From an uncultured Paracoccaceae bacterium (GTDB lineage Bacteria > Pseudomonadota > Alphaproteobacteria > Rhodobacterales > Rhodobacteraceae): a stretch of DNA of 43,817 nucleotides. The translations under genes were made by a program, and so were the position numbers. The notes beneath the pieces were generated by a model. That model was not told where the DNA came from and made no database searches. It saw nothing but the letters and a program-made list of their open reading frames with translations. Where the stretch lies: positions 1 through 43,817 of the forward strand of contig CANMQJ010000027.1 in the NCBI GenBank assembly GCA_947500005.1, given 5' to 3'. The stretch's first letter is position 1. Each line of letters begins with the position of its first letter. Positions 15,622-26,012 of this stretch are shown piece after piece.

Positions 15622-17622
15622 ATGCGGCCAGATCCGCTGACGACAGCCGGGGGCAACCGCCTCCGGCTGTTCGTGTATAACGGGGGGTTCCTGACCCAGA
15701 CGCGCATCCGCCGTATCCTGTCGCTGGCGGGGTATGACATCAGGCTGGGCCTTCCCCGCCCCGACGATGCGGTCGGGATCTGGGGCGCCAGCCCGACGGC
15801 CGCGCGGGGGCGAGCAGTCGCCGCACGACGGGACGCTCCGCTGGTGACGGTCGAGGATGCCTTTCTGCGCTCCCTGCATCCCGGACGGGGCGGTGAACCG
15901 CCGCTTGGGCTGGTGATCGACCGGGGCGGGGTACATTTCGACGCCAGCCGGCCCTCGGATCTCGAAACCCTGCTTGCCACCCATCCGTTGGACGATACCG
16001 CGCTTCTCGACCGCGCGCGCGCAGCCATGGCGCGGATCGGCGAGTTGGAACTGAGCAAGTACAGCGGTTTCGACCCGTCGGCGCACCTTCCGGATCCGGG
16101 TTATGTCCTCGTGATCGACCAGACGCGCGGCGACGCCTCGGTCACCGCAAGCGGGGGAACGGATGCCTTGTTCCGCGAGATGCTGGTCTTTGCGCAGGAA
16201 GAGAACCCCGGAGCGCCGGTGATCATCAAGACCCACCCCGAGACCGCCCGCGGGTACCGGGCGGGGCACTTTCGCGCCGAGGATGCGAATGAGCGCATCA
16301 CGTTGTTGACCCAAGACGTCAGCCCCCGCGCCCTGCTGGAAGGGGCGGTCGGGGTTTATACCCTGTCCTCGCAGATGGGGTTCGAGGCGATCCTCGCAGG
16401 TCACAAGCCGCGCGTCTTCGGACAGCCTTTCTATGCCGGTTGGGGCCTGACGCTGGACGAGCATCCGGTTCCGCGCCGGGAACGCAGGCTGACCCGTGCG
16501 CAACTCTTCGCGGCGGCGATGATCCTCTACCCACGCTGGTATGATACCTATCGAGACGCGTTGTGCGAACTGGAACAGGTCATCGACACGCTCGAGGCGC
16601 AGGTCCGCGCGTGGCGGCAGGATCACGCGGGCTGGACCGCCTCGGGCATGCGGCTGTGGAAGCGCAAGCATTTGCAAAGCTTCTTCGGCCAGCATGGTCG
16701 GCTGAAGTTCGTTGGCGACATTCCGCAAAATGCCCCGCGACCGCACATGTGCTGGGCGAGCAAGATGCCCGACGGGGCCGAGGTCACGCGGGTTGAGGAC
16801 GGGTTCCTTCGCTCTCGCGGACTCGGCGCGGAACTCGTGCCGCCCCTGTCGCTCGTGACCGACGATCTGGGCATTTACTACGACCCGACACGACCCAGCC
16901 GGTTGGAGCGGCTGATTGCAACGCGCCAGACTCTGCGCCCTGATCAGGCGCGACGGGCCGAACGGCTGATTGCACGGATCGTCGATCTGGGCATGAGCAA
17001 GTACAATCTCGGTGGAGACATGCCCGAATTGCCGCCGGGTTTCCGAATCCTCGTTCCAGGACAGGTGGAGGATGATGCCTCTATCCTGCTCGGCGCCGGG
17101 GAGGTCCGCAGCAATCTCGACCTGCTTCGCGCGGCACGCGAGGCCCATCCGGAGGCAGTTATCGTCTACAAGCCGCACCCCGATGTCGAAGCCGGGCTCC
17201 GGGACGGAGAGATCGAGGCGGAAGGGCTTGCGGATATCGTGGCGCGGAAGGCCGATCCGGCCGCGCTGCTCGGCCAGGTCGATGCACTCTGGACGATGAC
17301 CTCTCTCATGGGGTTCGAGGCGCTCCTGCGCGGGGTGCCCGTGACAACGCTGGGCGCGCCCTTCTACGCGGGTTGGGGGCTGACCGAGGATCGCGGCGCG
17401 GTTCCGGCACGCCGGGGCGCGCGCCCCTCGCTGGCCGGGCTGGTTCATGCGACGCTGATCGATTACCCACGCTACCTGGACCCGGTGACCGGCCTGCCCT
17501 GCCCTGTCGAGGTCGCGGTTGAGCGGCTAAGCCACGGAGAGGTTCCGCATCCCGGCGTCGTCAATCGCAGCCTGTCCAAGCTGCAGGGCTGGTTCGCCAC
17601 ATACGCGCATATCTGGCGCTGA
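15622..17622 (+). CDS. kpsC: capsule beta-Kdo transferase KpsC, two modules
   Basis: A 666-residue protein made of two homologous halves. In E. coli the two modules of KpsC alternate beta-2,4 and beta-2,7 Kdo links to build the capsule anchor. Module 1 (about 15-330) has VEDAFLRSLHPG, GVHFDASRPSDLETLL, VIIKTHPETARGYRAGH and MGFEAILAGHKPRVFGQPFY followed by AGWGLT. Module 2 (about 345-640) repeats these as VEDGFLRSRGLGAE, GIYYDPTRPSRLERL, VIVYKPHPDVEAGLRDGE and MGFEALLRGVPVTTLGAPFY then AGWGLT. It begins 8 bases after the export lipoprotein gene. Its TGA directly abuts the ribD stop on the other strand, with no intergenic base. Confidence 0.93.
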   Translation: MRPDPLTTAGGNRLRLFVYNGGFLTQTRIRRILSLAGYDIRLGLPRPDDAVGIWGASPTAARGRAVAARRDAPLVTVEDAFLRSLHPGRGGEPPLGLVIDRGGVHFDASRPSDLETLLATHPLDDTALLDRARAAMARIGELELSKYSGFDPSAHLPDPGYVLVIDQTRGDASVTASGGTDALFREMLVFAQEENPGAPVIIKTHPETARGYRAGHFRAEDANERITLLTQDVSPRALLEGAVGVYTLSSQMGFEAILAGHKPRVFGQPFYAGWGLTLDEHPVPRRERRLTRAQLFAAAMILYPRWYDTYRDALCELEQVIDTLEAQVRAWRQDHAGWTASGMRLWKRKHLQSFFGQHGRLKFVGDIPQNAPRPHMCWASKMPDGAEVTRVEDGFLRSRGLGAELVPPLSLVTDDLGIYYDPTRPSRLERLIATRQTLRPDQARRAERLIARIVDLGMSKYNLGGDMPELPPGFRILVPGQVEDDASILLGAGEVRSNLDLLRAAREAHPEAVIVYKPHPDVEAGLRDGEIEAEGLADIVARKADPAALLGQVDALWTMTSLMGFEALLRGVPVTTLGAPFYAGWGLTEDRGAVPARRGARPSLAGLVHATLIDYPRYLDPVTGLPCPVEVAVERLSHGEVPHPGVVNRSLSKLQGWFATYAHIWR

Positions 17623-18723
17623 TCAGCGCAGGGACCGCCGCCAGCGATGCAGCACGTCGCGACCGATGGGCCGCGTTTCCACCAGGTCGAATCTTGCGGC
17701 CTCGGTCAATTTGTCGAGCCCCAGCGCGCCGATGGCGGGCAAGCCCTCGGCTCCGATGGCAAAGCCGGCCGTGAAGCCCACCAACTCGTCCACCAGATCC
17801 TCGGCCAGAAGCGAGGCGGCCAAGGCCGAACCGCCTTCGCAGAAAACGCTGGTCAGTCCGGCCTGACCAAGCTGTTGGAGAAGATCCACCGCGTCGAGTT
17901 GTACGCCATGCACCGCGCAGGGGATCAGCCGCGCGCCCAACCCCTCCCAAGCGCGCATCCGCTCGGTATCCGCGCCGGGACCGTGACACAGCCAGACAGG
18001 GACCTTTCCGGCGGTTCGGGCAAGCTGCCCCATCAGCGGCAGATCGAGATGTCGAGAGGCAACGACACGCACTGGCTGGTGCGCAACCCCCATCTCACGG
18101 ACAGTGAGCGAGGGATCGTCGGCCCGAGCCGTTCCCGCGCCGACCATCACCGCATCGTGCCGGGCCCGCTCGGCATGGACCACGCGCCGCGCCTCGGGCC
18201 CGGTTATCCATTTGCTCTGCCTGGTGGCCGTGGCGATGCGGCCATCGAAACTGCTGGCGAGTTTGAGCGTCACGCGGGGGCGGCCCTGCTCGGTCTTGAG
18301 GAAAAAACCCGCGTGATCGCGTTCGGCCTCGGACCTCATCACGCCAGTCGTGACGTCGATTCCAGCGGCCCGGAGCATCTCGAACCCCTGGCCCGAGACA
18401 CGGGGGTCGCTGTCCTCGACGGCGCAGACGACCCGCGCCAGCCCCGCCTTGATCAGCGCATCGGCGCAGGGCGGGGTCTGACCGTGATGGGCGCAAGGCT
18501 CCAGCGAAACATAGGCCGTCGCCCCACGCGCCAGATCTCCAGCCTGCGCAAGGGCCTGCGTTTCGGCGTGAGGACGGCCGCCCGGCTGGGTCCATCCGCG
18601 GCCGACGATGCGGCCCTCGCGCACGATCACGCAGCCGACCGCGGGATTGGGCCAGCACGTGCCCTGCCCTCGCCGACCCAACGAGAGGGCCAGCGCCATG
18701 TATCGGGTATCTGCCTGGGTCAC
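17623..18723 (-). CDS. ribD: bifunctional diaminohydroxyphosphoribosylaminopyrimidine deaminase / 5-amino-6-(5-phosphoribosylamino)uracil reductase
   Basis: A 366-residue enzyme that catalyses two steps of riboflavin synthesis. The deaminase half (about 1-145) has the zinc site HAETQAL and LEPCAHHGQTPPCADAL. The reductase half (about 150-366) has KLASSFDGRIATATRQSKWI, HAERARHDAVMVGAGTARAD and FCEGGSALAASLL. The start is the GTG at 18723 (VTQADTRYMALAL), with GAAGAAAC just upstream and 10 bases after the nrdR stop. The longer frame to 18837 would overlap nrdR. The nrdR-ribD pairing is common in bacteria. Confidence 0.95.
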   Translation of the reverse strand: MTQADTRYMALALSLGRRGQGTCWPNPAVGCVIVREGRIVGRGWTQPGGRPHAETQALAQAGDLARGATAYVSLEPCAHHGQTPPCADALIKAGLARVVCAVEDSDPRVSGQGFEMLRAAGIDVTTGVMRSEAERDHAGFFLKTEQGRPRVTLKLASSFDGRIATATRQSKWITGPEARRVVHAERARHDAVMVGAGTARADDPSLTVREMGVAHQPVRVVASRHLDLPLMGQLARTAGKVPVWLCHGPGADTERMRAWEGLGARLIPCAVHGVQLDAVDLLQQLGQAGLTSVFCEGGSALAASLLAEDLVDELVGFTAGFAIGAEGLPAIGALGLDKLTEAARFDLVETRPIGRDVLHRWRRSLR

Positions 18724-18733
18724 GTTTCTTCGA

Positions 18734-19207
18734 TCAGGTTTCGTCGGTCGGGGGCTTTGGCGGGCGAAGCTCGTGGACGAAATCCTCGAAATCATCGGCC
18801 GCCTGGAAATTCTTGTAGACGCTCGCGAAGCGAACATAGGCCACGGTATCGATGCGTGCCAGCGCCTCCATCACGATTTCCCCGATCTTTTTCGAAGGGA
18901 TATCCGTCTCGCCCATGCTTTCCAGCCGCCGCACGATGCCCGAGATCATCTGGTCGATCCGCTCGGGTTCGATGGGACGTTTCTGCATCGAGATGCGGAT
19001 CGAACGTTCCAGCTTGTCGCGGTCGAAATCCTCGCGCTTGCCCGAGGTCTTGATCACCACGAGGTCACGCAGCTGCACCCTTTCATAGGTGGTGAACCGC
19101 CCGCCGCAGGCCGGACAAAAGCGCCGCCTGCGAATGGAAACGTGATCCTCGGCGGGCCGGGAATCCTTTACCTGTGTGTCGATATTTCCGCAAAACGGAC
19201 AACGCAT
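18734..19207 (-). CDS. nrdR: ribonucleotide reductase transcriptional repressor NrdR
   Basis: A 157-residue regulator. An N-terminal zinc ribbon has CPFCG (residues 3-7) and FCPACGGRFTTYER (about 30-43). An ATP-cone domain follows (VIKTSGKREDFDRDKLERSI, then VAYVRFASVYKNF). It senses ATP/dATP and represses nrd genes. The ATG at 19207 starts at MRCPFCG, the family start, with GGAGAC about 9 bases before it. No nrd gene lies in the window. A perfect DnaA box sits 52 bases upstream. Confidence 0.96.
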   Translation of the reverse strand: MRCPFCGNIDTQVKDSRPAEDHVSIRRRRFCPACGGRFTTYERVQLRDLVVIKTSGKREDFDRDKLERSIRISMQKRPIEPERIDQMISGIVRRLESMGETDIPSKKIGEIVMEALARIDTVAYVRFASVYKNFQAADDFEDFVHELRPPKPPTDET

Positions 19208-19258
19208 CCGCCGTCTCCTCGTCCCTGATCCGCCCCGATTGTGAGTGCTCTGGCTCAC

Positions 19259-19267
19259 TTATCCACA
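19259..19267 (+). promoter_or_regulatory. DnaA box upstream of nrdR
   Basis: TTATCCACA, an exact 9-mer DnaA box, lies in the 106-base gap upstream of nrdR. A single box could occur by chance, but its position in the nrdR promoter region is suggestive. Confidence 0.45.
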
Positions 19268-19313
19268 ACTATAGGGGAGCCGCCAGGTTTTGGGTAGACG
19301 GAAATTTGCGCCC

Positions 19314-19742
19314 CTAGATAAGGGGGCAGCCAAGATGTGCTGCAACCCGCCGCAAATGCGGCGCCCGGCGGTGCTCAAAGAGGTAGATGCCCTGCCAGGT
19401 TCCAAGGGCCAGCCCCCCGGCACAGACGGGAATGGACAGGCTTACAGGCATCATCGAGGCCTTGATATGGGCAGGCATGTCATCCGGTCCCTCATAAGTG
19501 TGGCGCAGATAGGTCATCGAGGGGTGATCGGAGGGCGGGACCAACCGCTCGAAAAACGCCGCCAAGTCGGTCTGAACCTGCGGGTCCGCGTTCTCCTGGA
19601 TCAGAAGCGAACAGGAGGTATGACGCACGAAAAGCGTCAACAGGCCGTCATGCGGGTCCTGTGCCAGCCAGTCACGCACCTGGTCCGTGAATTCGACCAG
19701 CCCGGGACCCTGTGTTTCGATGCGAAATTCCGTCTGGACCAC
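19314..19742 (-). CDS. yjbQ: YjbQ / UPF0047 family protein
   Basis: A 142-residue single-domain protein of the YjbQ family (secondary thiamine-phosphate synthase in annotation pipelines; the physiological role is debated). Family blocks are LLTLFVRHTSCSLLIQENAD (about 34-53), HPSMTYLRHTYEGPDDMPAHIK (73-94, conserved His residues) and LALGTWQGIYLFEHR (111-125). The start is the GTG at 19742, three bases after the stop of the upstream gene, so it is probably co-transcribed with the two secreted proteins at 19746-20566. Confidence 0.9.
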   Translation of the reverse strand: MVQTEFRIETQGPGLVEFTDQVRDWLAQDPHDGLLTLFVRHTSCSLLIQENADPQVQTDLAAFFERLVPPSDHPSMTYLRHTYEGPDDMPAHIKASMMPVSLSIPVCAGGLALGTWQGIYLFEHRRAPHLRRVAAHLGCPLI

Positions 19743-19745
19743 GGG

Positions 19746-20156
19746 TCAAAAAGTCAGGGGAACGGGTTCGCAGAAACTGTTGCCGCGCGACACGGTCATG
19801 CTGTCACCGGGCTTCAACCCTTGCCGCAGCCCGCCGGGCGGGAGAGGCGTGACACCGGCTGCTTCGGGGTTGAGGGTGAACTGCACGGCCGTGCGCCGGC
19901 CCGTGGCCTGGCTCGGTCCATATCCGCGCACGATATAGACGCGGTCCTGCCAGCCGGCACCAAGCGCCCGCCGGGCATATTCGGCTGCCGAACACCAGTA
20001 GTCATTGGTTCGGGAGCGGCCCCTCGGGACGACCTCGAATACGGCCTCGTTGAGTTGGTAGACGCGCTGCCCCGTCCACGACGTGAACGCAGAGGCCGGA
20101 AGCGCCCCAAGACCTAGGGCAACTGCACCGATACAGGCTGCAAGACGGGGCTTCAT
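19746..20156 (-). CDS. secreted two-cysteine protein, copy B
   Basis: A 136-residue exported protein with a signal peptide cut near 'LPASA' (residue 23). Its start at 20156 has AAGGAG 11-16 bases upstream. The mature part carries DYWCSAAEYARRALG, YIVRGYG, 'TAVQFTLNPEAAGV' and a second Cys near the end (NSFCEPVP). It is a paralogue of the next gene upstream (20186-20566): WC-x-AA-x-Y, an RxxVQF/RFxxNP strand, a G-D-x-MT segment and a final Cys fall in the same order and spacing. The two cysteines probably form a disulfide. The function is unknown. Confidence 0.75.
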   Translation of the reverse strand: MKPRLAACIGAVALGLGALPASAFTSWTGQRVYQLNEAVFEVVPRGRSRTNDYWCSAAEYARRALGAGWQDRVYIVRGYGPSQATGRRTAVQFTLNPEAAGVTPLPPGGLRQGLKPGDSMTVSRGNSFCEPVPLTF

Positions 20157-20185
20157 GGCACGGATCTCCTTCGACGGCGCCGGTT

Positions 20186-20566
20186 TCACTGGCACATTCC
20201 GCGCGCCAAGGCGGCGGTCATGTGATCTCCCTCGACAAGTACATGCATGTTGGTCCCCGCGCCGGTGGGAAGCAATCCGTAGCGCGTCGGGTTAACGACG
20301 AAACGAGCGCGCACCGTGTCGGGAAGGATCTCGTCCTGTCCCTCGACATCGACCAGCATGATCTGTGTTCCGCCGGAATAGCGCAGGTTGTCCAGCACGT
20401 AACGACCGGCGGCGCACCAGAATGCAGACCTGCTCGGAACGCCCGGAGTCACCATGTCATACCCGCCGCCGGCCACCGGCGCGATCGTGTGAACTGTCGT
20501 GGCCTGCACCGGACCCGTCGTCAGGGCCATGACCAGTACCAGGCTGGATGCGACCTTGGAGATCAT
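20186..20566 (-). CDS. secreted two-cysteine protein, copy A
   Basis: A 126-residue exported protein starting at the ATG at 20566 behind a strong AAGGAGGG site. The signal peptide ends near residue 22 (TTGPVQA). The mature protein holds SAFWCAAGRYVLDNL, IMLVDVEG, RARFVVNPTRYGL, LVEGDHMTAALARG and a terminal MCQ. It aligns end to end with the protein encoded at 19746-20156, 29 bases downstream, so the pair is an old tandem duplication. It is divergent from dodecin. No known domain is recognised. Confidence 0.75.
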   Translation of the reverse strand: MISKVASSLVLVMALTTGPVQATTVHTIAPVAGGGYDMVTPGVPSRSAFWCAAGRYVLDNLRYSGGTQIMLVDVEGQDEILPDTVRARFVVNPTRYGLLPTGAGTNMHVLVEGDHMTAALARGMCQ

Positions 20567-20722
20567 CGGAGCCCTCCTTTCGGCTGCTATTCCAATGAGT
20601 TTAAGTCAACCGGGGGACGGGGCAAGGTGTTCCGGCATCTTGTGGCCGGGTTTCCTGTCGTGGCTGGAACATCGCAAGCGCGCTTGGGTTGTGTCGCCGT
20701 ACACCATTCAAAGGAGGAAGAC

Positions 20723-20926
20723 ATGAGTGTCGCCAGAGTGACGGAAATATCCGCAACCTCGACCCAGAGCTTCGACGATGCGGTGAAACAAGGGATCGAA
20801 CGCGCGTCGAAGACGCTGCGCAACGTTGAGAGCGCCTGGATCAAGGACAGCAATGTCGAGGTCGAGGGCGGCAGCGTGAAAGCCTATCGCGTGAACATGG
20901 CGGTGACTTTCGTGCTGGATGACTGA
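20723..20926 (+). CDS. dodecin, flavin-binding storage protein
   Basis: A 67-residue dodecin that assembles into hollow dodecamers binding riboflavin, lumichrome or FMN in pairs. It shows the one-helix, three-strand pattern: VARVTEISATSTQSFDDAV, then ASKTLRNVESAWIKDSNVEV with the flavin-stacking Trp of 'ESAWIKD', and a final YRVNMAVTFVLDD strand. AAGGAGGA precedes the ATG at 20723. The gene stands close to several flavin biosynthesis genes and to flavoenzymes but has its own promoter region. It ends at a strong convergent terminator. Confidence 0.95.
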   Translation: MSVARVTEISATSTQSFDDAVKQGIERASKTLRNVESAWIKDSNVEVEGGSVKAYRVNMAVTFVLDD

Positions 20927-20946
20927 CGAGCGCAGGCGCGAAATGC

Positions 20947-20978
20947 AAACGGGGCGGCCCTTTCAGGCCGCCCCGTTT
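20947..20978. terminator. bidirectional hairpin between dodecin and rpoD
   Basis: Perfect 13-bp stem AAACGGGGCGGCC / GGCCGCCCCGTTT with a 6-base loop, in the convergent gap between the dodecin stop (20926) and the rpoD stop (21000). The A/T ends of the stem allow it to act on both strands. Confidence 0.85.
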
Positions 20979-20999
20979 CGCTTGTGACGGTAAAGAAGC

Positions 21000-22988
<1,989 letters not shown>

Positions 22989-23100
22989 TCAGTGCTCCTG
23001 CAGGGATGGGGCGATTCGTTGCGACCGAATCATTAGCGTTCTCAGCTGATTCGACCACCCGTGTACCCAAATTTCTCTACCTGTTCCTTAGGAAAACGCC

Positions 23101-25056
23101 CTAACGGCGTTTCCTCTCGAAGTTGATTCCGGCCATGATCGCCTCGAACGCCTCGCGCTCGCTGCGGTCGATTCGGGCCCCGTTCTCGGCGACCTCGAAA
23201 ACCGCGCGGTCCTCGTTCTGGCTGCGATGGGCACGATTACGGGCCTCCGCCGCCTCCTTGAGCCGCCAGGTCACGGCCTCATCCGTCGACCCGGCCATAT
23301 CCTCTTCGGCTTCGGCGATCTCAGCTCTCAGCCCCCGTTGCGCATTCAGTTTCGCCAGTTCCTCGGCCAGCGTGATCTCGGCCAGTTCGACGTCGCCGGG
23401 ACGGCGCACGCAAGGGCTTATTGCGACATGGCGTAGGGCCATGAGGTTTTCAAGAGGTTCCTCGCCCAATGTCTCCCGGATGCGATCCGCAAGCGACAGG
23501 GGATCCTCGATGCCGTGACGCAGGATCATATCGCGGAGGCTTGCAAGGTCCGGATCGCGACAGTCCAGTTCCTCGATCTGGTGCTCGAACTGCGCAATCA
23601 CTTCGGGGGTCGAGATCGCCGTCGCGAGGATTACCGCCTCGCGGACGCGCACAAGTGCATCACCGCCCGTGCCCGCCAGGATCGAGGCCCGGGTGCCCGG
23701 GCTTGCCACGGCCGGCGGGGCCCATTTTCCCCGGCCGCCCCGGTGGGGCGTCCACGGCTTGCGCTCGCGCGGCGGCCGGAACAGTTGCCAGCGCAGATCC
23801 TTGATCTCCTGCGCATAATGCGCCCGGATCGACGGATCGCGGATCAGCTTGATCCGTTCGCGCAGTGCCTTGTCGAGCGCGGCCTTGCGCTCGGGGCTGT
23901 CGAACACGCGGCCCTCGGTTTCGCGCTGCCACAGCAGTTTGACCATGGGGATCGCTGCATCGAGAACCGATTGCACCGCTGCCGGCCCCTCGGCCCTCAG
24001 CAGATCGTCGGGGTCCTTGCCCTCGGGCATCAAGGCGAAGCGAACGGATTTCCCCGCCTCAAGCAGCGGCAAAGCGAGGTCGATCACCCGCATCGCGGCG
24101 CGCAATCCGGCCGTGTCGCCGTCGAGTGCGATGACCGGTTCGTGGGATATCCGCCAGAGCAGTTGCAGCTGATGCTCGGTGATCGCAGTCCCCAGAGGCG
24201 CGACCGAAGCGCCGAACCCGGCCTCGGCCAGGGCGATCACATCCATATAGCCTTCGGCCACGATCAGCGGCTGGCCCTGCCCCGCCGCCTGACGGGCAGG
24301 GCCATGGTTGTAAAGGCTGCGCCCCTTGTCGAAGAGCAGCGTCTCGGGCGAGTTGAGGTATTTCGCGTTGTCGTCCGGGTCCATCGCGCGGCCGCCGAAG
24401 GCAATGCAGCGCCCCCTAACGTCGCGGATGGGAAAGATGATCCGGTTCCGGAACGTGTCATAGGGCTTGCCGCCCTTCGAGGAAGGTTTCGCAAGCCCCG
24501 CCTCCTGTATCAGATCATCTTCAACGCCCTTGCCCCGCAGATGATCCCAGAGATTCTGCCAGCCGGCGGGTGCGAACCCGATCTCCCACCGATCCAGCGC
24601 TGCCGCATCCAGCCCCCGCCGCGCCACGTAGTCCCGCGCCGCGCCGCCGGCCCCGGTCTTGAGCTGCAGTCGAAAGAACTGTGCCGCCTGTTCCATCACC
24701 TCGGCCAGTTGCGCGCGACGGTCGAGCTTCTCCTGCGCCCTGGGGTCGCGCTGCGGCATCTCCATACCCGCCTCGCGGGCGAGAATCTCCACCGCTTCCA
24801 TGAAGGATACGTTTTCGGTCTCCTTCACAAAGGAAAGCGCGTCACCCTTCGCGTGGCAGCCGAAGCAATAATAGAACCCCTTGCGGTCATCGACGTGGAA
24901 TGAGGCGGTCTTTTCATGGTGGAATGGACATGGCGCCCAGAGATCGCCCTTGCCCTGGTTCGACTTGCGCGCGTCCCACATGACCTTGCGCCCGACAACC
25001 GAGGCAAGGCTGGTCCGGCTGCGCAGCTCGTCAAGAAACCCGGGAGGAAGAGACAT
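23101..25056 (-). CDS. dnaG: DNA primase
   Basis: A 651-residue primase that lays RNA primers at the replication fork. The CHC2 zinc finger has Cys43, His46, Cys64 and Cys67 (CPFHHEKTASFHVDD and FYYCFGCHAKGD). The catalytic core runs to about 440, with the EGYMDVIALAEAGF TOPRIM motif and DGDTAGLRAAMR metal-binding block. The C-terminal helicase-binding part (about 460-651) is variable, as expected. The ATG at 25056 fits the family start (MSLPPGFLDELRSR). A small periplasmic-protein gene ends 77 bases upstream. Confidence 0.98.
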   Translation of the reverse strand: MSLPPGFLDELRSRTSLASVVGRKVMWDARKSNQGKGDLWAPCPFHHEKTASFHVDDRKGFYYCFGCHAKGDALSFVKETENVSFMEAVEILAREAGMEMPQRDPRAQEKLDRRAQLAEVMEQAAQFFRLQLKTGAGGAARDYVARRGLDAAALDRWEIGFAPAGWQNLWDHLRGKGVEDDLIQEAGLAKPSSKGGKPYDTFRNRIIFPIRDVRGRCIAFGGRAMDPDDNAKYLNSPETLLFDKGRSLYNHGPARQAAGQGQPLIVAEGYMDVIALAEAGFGASVAPLGTAITEHQLQLLWRISHEPVIALDGDTAGLRAAMRVIDLALPLLEAGKSVRFALMPEGKDPDDLLRAEGPAAVQSVLDAAIPMVKLLWQRETEGRVFDSPERKAALDKALRERIKLIRDPSIRAHYAQEIKDLRWQLFRPPRERKPWTPHRGGRGKWAPPAVASPGTRASILAGTGGDALVRVREAVILATAISTPEVIAQFEHQIEELDCRDPDLASLRDMILRHGIEDPLSLADRIRETLGEEPLENLMALRHVAISPCVRRPGDVELAEITLAEELAKLNAQRGLRAEIAEAEEDMAGSTDEAVTWRLKEAAEARNRAHRSQNEDRAVFEVAENGARIDRSEREAFEAIMAGINFERKRR

Positions 25057-25133
25057 GGTCCCAATCTGTCACAAAGCGCTCCACCCGCCAAGCACGAGAA
25101 CAGTCCGCAAAGGCTTGACGGGCGCGGTTCACA

Positions 25134-25430
25134 TCATTGCTTCAGGCAAAGATCCAGCCACGCCGCCGAAAGATCCTTGGTCCGGAGGGTGCGCATCTTC
25201 TGTTCATAGACCCAAGGTGCGATCAGCGGGATGGCCGCGTTATAGTTCTCGGGCCAGGTGGGGTTTGTCGCTGCGACGGCCGCGGGCACGTCGCGCTCGC
25301 TGACGCGGTCGAGACGCGCCTTCTGGATCGCGGCGACGACTTGTGACTGATACGCGCAACTCTCGCTCTTGGTCTCGGCGGCAAGCGCCGGGCTGGCCAG
25401 AAGGGCGGCAACAAGGGCAAGGCGGATCAT
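25134..25430 (-). CDS. small periplasmic protein, unknown
   Basis: A 98-residue exported protein. The start at 25430 (MIRLALV) is preferred to a TTG two codons earlier because GGAG lies 6 bases before it. The signal peptide ends at ALA-A near residue 18. The mature part of about 80 residues is helical, with two cysteines (ESCAYQ and LDLCLKQ) that may pair. The motif WPENYNAAIPLIAPWVYEQK is distinctive, but I do not know a family for it. It lies 36 bases after soxG on the same strand, possibly by read-through only. Confidence 0.7.
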   Translation of the reverse strand: MIRLALVAALLASPALAAETKSESCAYQSQVVAAIQKARLDRVSERDVPAAVAATNPTWPENYNAAIPLIAPWVYEQKMRTLRTKDLSAAWLDLCLKQ

Positions 25431-25466
25431 CGGCAACTCCTGAATCGCTGTGGTGCGATCCGCATC

Positions 25467-26012
25467 CTAACCGCGCGCGGCGACGGCTTCCATGGCCCTT
25501 TTCAGATCGTGCACGAGGCTTGCGGCCATGGATCGGAAGGCAAGGATCAGGAAAGCGCCGTCAGGCAACCGCGTGATAGAGACCGACATGTGGAACAATT
25601 GCGTCCGGGCGCTGTGCCCGCGTTTGAAGACCTCCGGCCGCAGGTCGATCGGAACGAGCCGCGCCAGAACGTCCTCGGTGCCCTCTCCCTCCAGGCGGAC
25701 CGCTGCCCATGCGTCCGACTGGTCCACGAGATAAGCATGCTGGCCCAGCGACTTGTCCGGATCGGGCCCCATCAGGAGAACCTCGTCATGCCCGAACCAG
25801 ATCGCCCGCGCCCCGGCCGGCCCGGTGGCGCGGCCCGGTTCGGGCCAGGCTGGCCCATGCGCCTTGGCCAACGCTTCGGCAGCCGCCTCCGCCTTGCCCT
25901 TGCGCGGCGTCAGCACCGTCATCGCCCCGGCCTCTTCCTCGGTCAGCGTGACATCGCCGATGGTCAGCGGCAACAAACCCGCACAGGGTGACTTGGCAAT
26001 CAGCTTATCCAC
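25467..26012 (-). CDS. soxG: sarcosine oxidase gamma subunit
   Basis: A 181-residue SoxG, a structural subunit of heterotetrameric sarcosine oxidase. Identified by place (last gene of soxBDAG) and by blocks such as AIWFGHDEVLLMGP, DQSDAWAAVRLEGEGTEDVL, LARLVPIDLRPEVFKRGHSA and TQLFHMSVSITRLPDGAFLI. These resemble the aminomethyltransferase-like fold of the family. The start is the GTG at 26012, overlapping the end of soxA by 8 bases, which shows translational coupling. Confidence 0.9.
   Translation of the reverse strand: MDKLIAKSPCAGLLPLTIGDVTLTEEEAGAMTVLTPRKGKAEAAAEALAKAHGPAWPEPGRATGPAGARAIWFGHDEVLLMGPDPDKSLGQHAYLVDQSDAWAAVRLEGEGTEDVLARLVPIDLRPEVFKRGHSARTQLFHMSVSITRLPDGAFLILAFRSMAASLVHDLKRAMEAVAARG

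Noticed and set aside
13094..17622. Capsule genes as a recently acquired genomic island
   Set aside because: GC content and codon style look like the neighbours, and no integrase, direct-repeat ends or tRNA junction is visible; the insertion may be old.
23037..23052. SOS-box-like GTTC-N7-ATTC upstream of rpoD
   Set aside because: One base off the consensus in the second half-site and not supported by other promoter elements.
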